From contig BSBN01001750.1 in assembly GCA_027924645.1 (NCBI GenBank), forward strand, positions 1,476,627 through 1,540,626: 64,000 bases of DNA, written 5' to 3'. Source of the stretch: Cunninghamia lanceolata (Eukaryota; Streptophyta; Pinopsida; Cupressales; Cupressaceae). Position numbers and translations under genes: made by a program. Of this stretch, positions 57,968-64,000 are shown one piece after another. Every line of letters starts with the position of its first letter. Positions within the stretch are counted from its first letter, which is position 1. The notes beneath the pieces were generated by a model. The model saw nothing but the letters and a program-made list of their open reading frames with translations. It ran no database searches and had not been told where the DNA came from.

Positions 57968-60241
57968 CTTTCTATGAAAAAACATGGCATAAAAAGACAG
58001 CTATCTACTCCTAGGACTCCTCAACAAAATGGAGTTGTGGAAAGAAAGAACTAGACCATTCAAGAAGCTTCTAGAACCATGATGATGGAAATAAATGTTC
58101 CTCAAGTTTATTGGAGAGAAGCTGTAAGTACTTCTGTTTACACTCTTAACCAGGTGCAGATCAAAGGCAATTCTGGTAATACCCCTTATGAACTATGGTT
58201 TGGTCATCCTCCTACTATGAGATATTTCAGAGTTTTTGCTAGTAAATGCTATATCAAAAGAGATGAGGATTTAGGCAAGTTTGATACAAGAAGTGATGAG
58301 GGAATATTTTTTGGATACTCTACTCAAAGTAAGGCTTACCGGTGGTTTAACAAGAGGTTAAAAAAGATTGTTGAAATTACTAATGTTAGAGTTGATGAGA
58401 GCAAGGAAGGACATTCTAGGTTCTGCGGATATGATTCAGATGATCAAGATGAAAGTCAAAGACAAGGAAGGTTAGGTTCAAACTCTGAATCAGATTCAGA
58501 TTGATCTAGAAACTCCAAGAACTCAAGAAGATAGTACAAATGTTGAGGAACAAGCTCAACAAATAGAAGTTCAAGCAATTCCCAAACCCCTAGGTATGTA
58601 AGATGAATCATCCTAAAGATCAAATCATAGGAGATAGAAAAAAAGTGTTCGAACTAGGAGAAGATTTACTGAAGATCAAGAAGAGATTTGTTTGATTTCA
58701 AAGATTGAACCTAAATCAGTAAGTGAATCCTGCAATGATGAAAACTGGTTAAAGCAATGGAAGAAGAATTGATGCCAATTGAAAAGAACCACACTTGGGA
58801 TCTTGTTTCTAGACCTAAGGACAAAAATGTGATTGGAACCAAATGGGTCTTCTGGAATAAACTAAATGAAGATGGTGAAGTTGTAAGAAACAAAGCAAGG
58901 TTGGTATGCAAAGGATATTCTCAAGTGGAAGGAATTGATTTGGAAGAAACTTTTGCTCCAATGCAAGAATATAGGCAGTTAGATTGTTTCTTGCATTTGC
59001 TGCTTTCAAAGATTTTAAAGTATAGCAGATGGATGTCAAATCAGTATTCCTGAATGGAGATTTGAAGGAAGAAGTCTACATTGAGCAACTAGAAGGATTT
59101 TAGTTGTCTGATCAGGGAGATATGGTTTGTAGACTAAGAAAAGCCTTGTATGGACTCAAGTATGCTCCAAGAGCCTGGTATGCAAGATTGGATAAATATT
59201 TTCTTAAGATAGGTTTTAGCAAAGGTACTACTGATAGTAATCTTTACTTCAAGATTAATCATGAGGACATCCTGATTCTTGAAGTCTTTGTTAATGATAT
59301 CATTTTTGGTGGAAATGAATGTATGTGCAAAGCATTTGCTGATCAAATGAAAAGTGAATTTGAGATGTCAATGTTTGGAGAAATGAATGTTCTTCCTAGG
59401 TCTACAAATTGTTCAGTAAGATAAAGGTATCTTTATATCTCAGTCCAAGTATGTGAAAGAATTGCTGAAGAAGTTTGGAATGGAAGATTCAAAGCCAGTA
59501 GGTACACCTATGGTAACTAGATGCAAATTAAGTAAAGATGATGACTCCCCAAGGTAAATCAGAAAAGGTATAGATCAATGATTGGAGGATTGCTCTATCT
59601 AACTCAGACCAGACCTGACATCATGAATTTCATTGGACTTGTTACTAGATTTCAAGATGATCTAAAAGAATCCCATGTTGTGGCAGTCAAATAATTTTTA
59701 GATATCTCAAGGGGATAATTGATTATGGATTGTGGTATCCAAAGGATAATGATTTCACTCTTCATGAATATACAGATGCTGATTGGGTAGGAGATGTGGA
59801 TGACAGAAAAAGTACTAGTGGTGGTGCATTTTTCTTGGGAAGAAGATTGGTCTCTTGGATGAGCAAAAAGCAAGAGGCAATATCTCTGTCTACTGTAGAA
59901 GCAGAATATATAGCAGCAATAAATAATTGTACTTAGGTTTCTATGGATGAAGCAAATATTGAAGGACATCAGAATTGTGTTTGACGAGCCAGTCACAATC
60001 TTTTGTGATAATTCTAGTGTAATAAGCATCTCAAAGAATCTAGTGTTGCATTCAAAGACAAAGCATATATCTATCAAGTTTCATTTCTTGAGAGAGAAGG
60101 TAAATGAGAATGAAGTCAAGTTGGAGTTTGTGTCTTCCAAAGATCAGATTGCAAATATCTTCATTAAGGCCTCTTCCCAAGGATACCTTTGAGTATCTCA
60201 GAGAGAAGTTAGGGGTTATTACCCCTCTGAATCAGAACTAA
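57968..60241 (+). pseudogene. Element 4 integrase end, reverse transcriptase and RNase H, broken
   Basis: Resumes the integrase with QNGVVERK (catalytic Glu) near 58026 after a one-base shift in an A run near 57977. An open part follows at 58079-58504 (FFGYSTQSKAYRWFN). RT shows KAMEEEL and TKWVFWNKL near 58755-58860, a shift near 58960, DVKSVFLNG near 59034, ALYGLKYAPRAWYA near 59146 and VFVNDIIF near 59283, where the first catalytic Asp of YVDD has become Asn. RNase H has YTDADWVG near 59770, AEYIAA near 59905 and CDNSSV near 60004. The ORF ends at 60241 after VITPLNQN. Many indels are present. Confidence 0.9.
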
Positions 60242-60563
60242 GATGCACTGAGGTGCATCATTCTGGTGGAATTCTTAGTCGTATTTTGAGATTTGGATTG
60301 ATGTTGAGAAAATACTACTCTAAAGAGTAGTCAGTATGCAAATGTTGGAAATTAGTCTGAAATAAAAAGGGGGAGTAAAGATTGCAAATATGTGCCCTTT
60401 GCCATTGATGTTAAAGGGGGAGCGAAGACATGTGAAAAGCTAATTGTTGATGACATGGGAGCAATGAAGGAAGTGGTTGCAGAAGTCAGGGGAGAAGTTC
60501 TTGTCATGATGGTTGAAACAATTTTTCACAACATATGTTGCCATCAATGACAAAAGGGGAGAT
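60242..60563 (+). other. Element 4 3' untranslated region with PPT
   Basis: Non-coding. The hairpin CCCTTTGCC...TTAAAGGGGG is at 60395-60420, other AAAGGGGG runs are near 60367, and PPT AAAAGGGGAGAT at 60552-60563 abuts the LTR. Confidence 0.85.
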
Positions 60564-61904
60564 TGTTGCAAATATGTGCCTAAGCAGTGTTGTCATTGAT
60601 GTCAACATATTCTTGTTGTCATGGTGTCACTGTGCCTTATTTTATTGCATGTTTAGGAGACTGGAATGTTGAGGATATTGAGAAAATTAATTAAGACTCA
60701 ATGTCGTGGACCTTATGGCTATGTAGAGGATTGTCAGAGGTTGTTCCAGTCAAGAATTGAGAAGTTCGCATAAAGATTTTGAAGAAGTTATGGCCATCTG
60801 AATAGAACTGGATCTTGCAGTATTCGAGAGACAGAGTGATAGTAAGTTGGTCCGGATTGCTCCACAGTGAAATATTATGATCTATGGATCTGAAGCATGT
60901 TTGGGAGGTCAGTGTGTATCATCAACTCCAGTGGTTCATGGTTTGGAGGTCCACAAGCCATCCTTCTAGTTTGACAGTCATGGTAGACAGTGTTCTTGAG
61001 GTTCCAAGGGAAGATACAAATGATTATGGTAATTTGGTTTAGAGTGGATGTTATTGGTGAATTCAATGTGCTTGTGGAGGTCTCTGGATTGGTGGCTACT
61101 ACGTTGGAGGTCTGTATTGGAGTTTGATCTTGTTATTAAAGATTTCCTCTTTGAAGTTGATGTTCTTCCCAGTCTTGGCCGACCGTATGTTCCTAGCATG
61201 TTGTGGATGATCTAAAGATCATTTTATGAAGTGTGGCATGTTAGTAGTGGAAGATTCAAGTCTTAGCTTTGTTTGGCCGATAGTGTAAAGATCTAGGATA
61301 AGTTTGGCCGACCTTGTTGATCATTCCAAGGTTGATGAGGTGTATAAATACTTTTTGAAGAGTTGTTAAGAATCATCCTTGAGCAAAACAGATAAAATCC
61401 GAATAAAGGATAAGAAGTAGAGTAGAGAAGAAAAGGAGTGAGAGCAGTGTAGAGTGAAAAGTTAGTGAAGAAGAATTTGGGGCAAAGCAGAAGTTTTGTG
61501 AGCATTCATTGAAACTGAACTAGGCAGGAAGTAGATGCCATTTCTTAGTTAATTCTTTCTGTTCTAAATAAATTATGTAGGTAGTGAGCCCTCTTTTGAG
61601 CAGTGAGCTCTGGGTAGTGTGCCCAAAGGCATGTGCCTTTTATTTTTCTAAAGTACCTTTAATAGGGTACAAAACTTTGTGGGTTAAACCCCCACCGTGG
61701 TTTTTCCCTTAACCAGGTTTCCACGTCAAAATCTTGGTGTCAAATGTGTTTATTATATTTATGCTCATATGTTGTTGATCTATGCTTTAATATTTACATC
61801 ATTAATCTGATAGTAAGTTAATAAAGAAGGTTAAAGCAGAAAAAGTTTATTTTGTGTGACAACTGATTCACCCCCCCTCCCAGTTGTTTGGTCTAATTCC
61901 AATA
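60564..61904 (+). repeat. Element 4, 3' LTR
   Basis: 1341 bp, TGTTGCAAAT...CCAATA, alignable with 38273-39608 throughout with scattered differences and small indels. The CA end has decayed to TA. Confidence 0.95.
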
Positions 61905-61910
61905 GAAGAT

Positions 61911-63002
61911 AAGGTAAAGTTTAAGGAAAAGAAATACTTTTTGATGGTTCATAAGAAGATAAATTCACTAATAAAAGAGTTGAAGAAGAAAAATGAGGCT
62001 AAAGGCATTTGTCGGAGGAAGTTTGTGTTCACATATTTGAAAGTTCACCGACAGTAATTTTGTCGACAACAACTTGCCATTACATTATTTTTCTGATTGA
62101 CCAAATAAAGAAAGGAACAAGTCAAGCAAGAGAGGTTCGCAAAAAGGAGAATTTGTTGATAAAGGCAAAAAGGGATAAAAGAAAGAGAAGTTTGGTTGAG
62201 GCAACATATTGCCAATAAGCAAAAAGGTGCCAAGGGTGGATGAGGAAGAAAAAAGAGACAATCCCAAAGTTTGTGAAAGTAAGAATTCACTGATAGAGTG
62301 AATAAAAGAAAGGATAATGAAGCGACAAGAAAGAGGTTCGTGATGAGGATATTTGTCGATAACAAAGAAAAGTGCAAAGGAAGGAAAAGGTGGAATAAAG
62401 GTAATCAGGTAGAATTTTGAATTCTTCTGGAACAGCCAAATTCAAAAGGGATCTGCAAGTTGAAATTGAACAACATATTAAAATGTTGTAAAAGCCTTGA
62501 AGGGGCAATTTTCTTGAAAATACACCATAATTGCAGGCAGAATTGTACCCAAAATTAATGATCCTACAGAACAAGGCCATTCAGGTAGGTAGCATAGTGA
62601 AACTCTTCAATGCATAGGTACTCATGGAGGATAAAGTAGATGAAATTAATGTTGCAGGTGTTAGGAAGTGGACTCAAGCCTTCCCTCATTATTGCTCCAA
62701 GTACCCAAGGCATGTGGAAAATCTTCTAGTGTCAGTTTTTAGAATTGTCAGGGAATGGGCAGGCTTCCAATCGTGCAGATCTTCCGACATAACAGTGCGT
62801 TGAATTTAATGAAGCATAGGTGTACTTGTTGATTGCTGCAACACTTGGGATTATGCAGAGAGCTGAATTGCTATATATGCACATGGCATTAAGGTTTGGT
62901 CAATTGGGCATTGCTCTCTTAGCAAGTTCAGAGATCCAGAGGCAGAATAGAAAATATCATCTTTGTAGTTTTTATTGTTCATGAAATAGTTGTGAAATGT
63001 AT
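61911..63002 (+). other. Element B 3' region and proximal part of 3' LTR (border unresolved)
   Basis: Continues B after element 4. To about 62380 it shows the degenerate units with 'ttcacc/ttgtcgat' and AAAG runs seen at 37780-38266. Purine runs near 62378-62400 are PPT candidates. The start of the 3' LTR cannot be fixed because the matching part of the 5' LTR is outside the window. ORFs here are not credible. Confidence 0.55.
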
Positions 63003-63791
63003 GTTACGTATTTTGAAATCTTTGTATTGAATCAATGTTTTTCTCCATTGATGTAGATGTTCTTCTTAGGAAAACTTAATCGTAGCTACAATTTTCTCTT
63101 GCCACATTTAGTGGTGTGAATGTAAGCTCTAATTTAGATGAGTGTGATATCTCTTAATTCATTTCCAGTTCCTGTAAATGATCATTTCAGTATTGCATAA
63201 GGAAGAACATGGTGTGATGTTGGATTATTAAGTATTCTTAGTGATTTGGTATTGATTTTCATGCATTTGAATCTTCAAATAAGTAGTCATATATTCCTTT
63301 GTAGTTGTGTTCCTCTGTTGAATGTGAGACTCTGCAGCCTAATGGATAGGCACCGGTCTAAGTAGCCTATAATCACCCAAACCATTAAAAACAAAACTTT
63401 AGATCTATCTTTAGACAGAGTAGTAGTTTTTATGCATCCTTATTTTGTAGGATTGCCTTTATCAGCTATATAGGGGTCTTATAACAATCAACTGTTCTCA
63501 GTTTAGTGACAAATTTGGAGCTACGAAAGTGATTGGGTTTGATTGTTCAAATATTTTTAGTTGTTCATATGGTTTTGACGTCAATACCTACTTAGGTATA
63601 CCCCTTGGAATATCCCTCCAGAGTTTAAGCTGAGCTCAAAGTGTAGAGGAGTCTACCCACTCCTATTAGTTGGCCAAAATCACGCTGAACTTGTTGACAA
63701 ATCTCTTTCAAATCACCTTGATGACATCCCTGGCCTAGGTGATTTAGTAATGTTTCAGAGTTTTGGGTTGTAGGTGTTTTGGGAACCAATA
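63003..63791 (+). repeat. Element B, distal part of 3' LTR
   Basis: Matches 13575-14364 over its full length. It ends AACCAATA where the 5' copy has GCCAACA. The TSD of B would start at 63792 (TAAAC), but its partner is outside the window. Confidence 0.88.
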
Positions 63792-63864
63792 TAAACTAAA
63801 CCAAAATTCTTTAAATTTATTTAATTATGTTAGTTTAGATTTCATAATTATACAAATATCTTCA
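63792..63864. other. AT-rich flank between B and the next LTR
   Basis: 73 bases with an inverted repeat, TAAACTAA (63792-63799) against TTAGTTTA (about 63829). It may be the original target DNA of B or part of an older element. Nothing else is seen. Confidence 0.4.
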
Positions 63865-64000
63865 TGTTGGAAATAAGGCAGATAACTAAGAGGGGGGTGA
63901 ATCAGTTATCTCAAATTTTCCTTAACTTTCTTTTCCTTTTGTTATCTTAATAAACAGTATTGCATCAAAACATGAAAGCATATGTAATCATAAGAATAAA
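63865..64000 (-). repeat. Partial copia-type LTR (element 1 family), cut by the window end
   Basis: Starts TGTTGGAAATAAGGCAG, followed by the hairpin ATAACT-AGAGGGGGG-TGAATCAGTTAT, as in the LTR of element 1 at 15519. Only the first 136 bp are in the window. Confidence 0.9.

Larger units (their letters stand above)
38273..61904 (+). mobile_element. Element 4: Ty1/copia retrotransposon, host of three further insertions
   Basis: Flanked by GAAGAT on both sides (38267-38272 and 61905-61910). LTRs are 38273-39608 (1336 bp) and 60564-61904 (1341 bp). It has a canonical tRNA-iMet PBS, gag, protease, integrase, RT and RNase H. The coding region is cut at 40710 by E7, at 43470 by element 5, and at 51734 by element 6. 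Without these inserts it would be about 7.2 kb. Confidence 0.95.

Noticed and set aside
63792..63837. Inverted repeat as a MITE terminus
   Set aside because: Too short (8 bp), with no TSD and no second copy.
1..64000. Single-copy host gene
   Set aside because: All long ORFs fall in retroelement reading frames or their shadows. No intron-exon structure with a non-transposon product was found by eye, though a small or highly split gene could be missed.

Overview
This window looks like plant intergenic DNA from a large, repeat-rich nuclear genome. A gymnosperm or conifer is plausible because of the old, deeply nested, heavily decayed LTR elements, but the sequence does not prove the species. 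I see no host gene, rRNA, tRNA or CRISPR array. Almost every base belongs to an LTR retrotransposon or an LTR fragment. Most boundaries can be fixed from TG...CA termini, primer binding sites (PBS), polypurine tracts (PPT) and exact 5-6 bp target-site duplications (TSDs).

Layout. The base layer is a Ty3/gypsy element of Tat type, here called B. Its distal 5' LTR half is at 13575-14364, followed by a tRNA-Asp-like PBS and gag at 14601-15402. The rest of gag, protease, an extra RNase H, RT, RNase H and integrase lie at 30363-37309. The 3' part is at 61911-63791. Into B's 5' LTR sits A, a non-autonomous element with giant LTRs (860-5055 and 8596-13574) and one unknown decayed ORF. Into B's gag sits copia element 2 (15408-30357, TSD GAAGA). 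Its 5' LTR was in turn hit by non-autonomous element 1 (15519-23136, minus strand, TSD AGAGG). A solo LTR (33584-34668, TSD GCCTT) splits B's pol between the extra RNase H and RT.

The 3' region of B was hit by copia element 4 (38273-61904, flanked by GAAGAT). Element 4 was itself hit three times: E7 (40711-43428, TSD CATGG, full of TGACGTCA palindromes), element 5 (43471-50927, minus strand, TSD GATGA) and element 6 (51735-57967, TSD CTTTC). Partial copia LTRs of the element 1/5 family lie at both window edges (1-859 and 63865-64000).

How the parts work together. Elements 2 and 4 are decayed copies of autonomous copia elements (gag, protease, integrase, RT, RNase H). Elements 1 and 5 lack every pol domain but share the initiator tRNA-Met PBS, the LTR-terminal hairpin, the R/U5 motifs and the PPT-proximal hairpin with elements 2 and 4. 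They are therefore probably mobilised by enzymes of such partners. They carry two ORFs: a coiled-coil/four-zinc-knuckle Gag-like protein (392 aa) and a 1044-aa protein of unknown function. Both ORFs are intact in element 5, whose two LTRs appear to differ only in the length of a G run, so this copy is very young. Element 6 is the other oddity: a 6.2-kb TG...CA unit with an LTR-type TSD and no visible terminal repeats, holding a broken ~970-codon ORF upstream of a TATA box. It may be a giant solo LTR with a gene inside U3.
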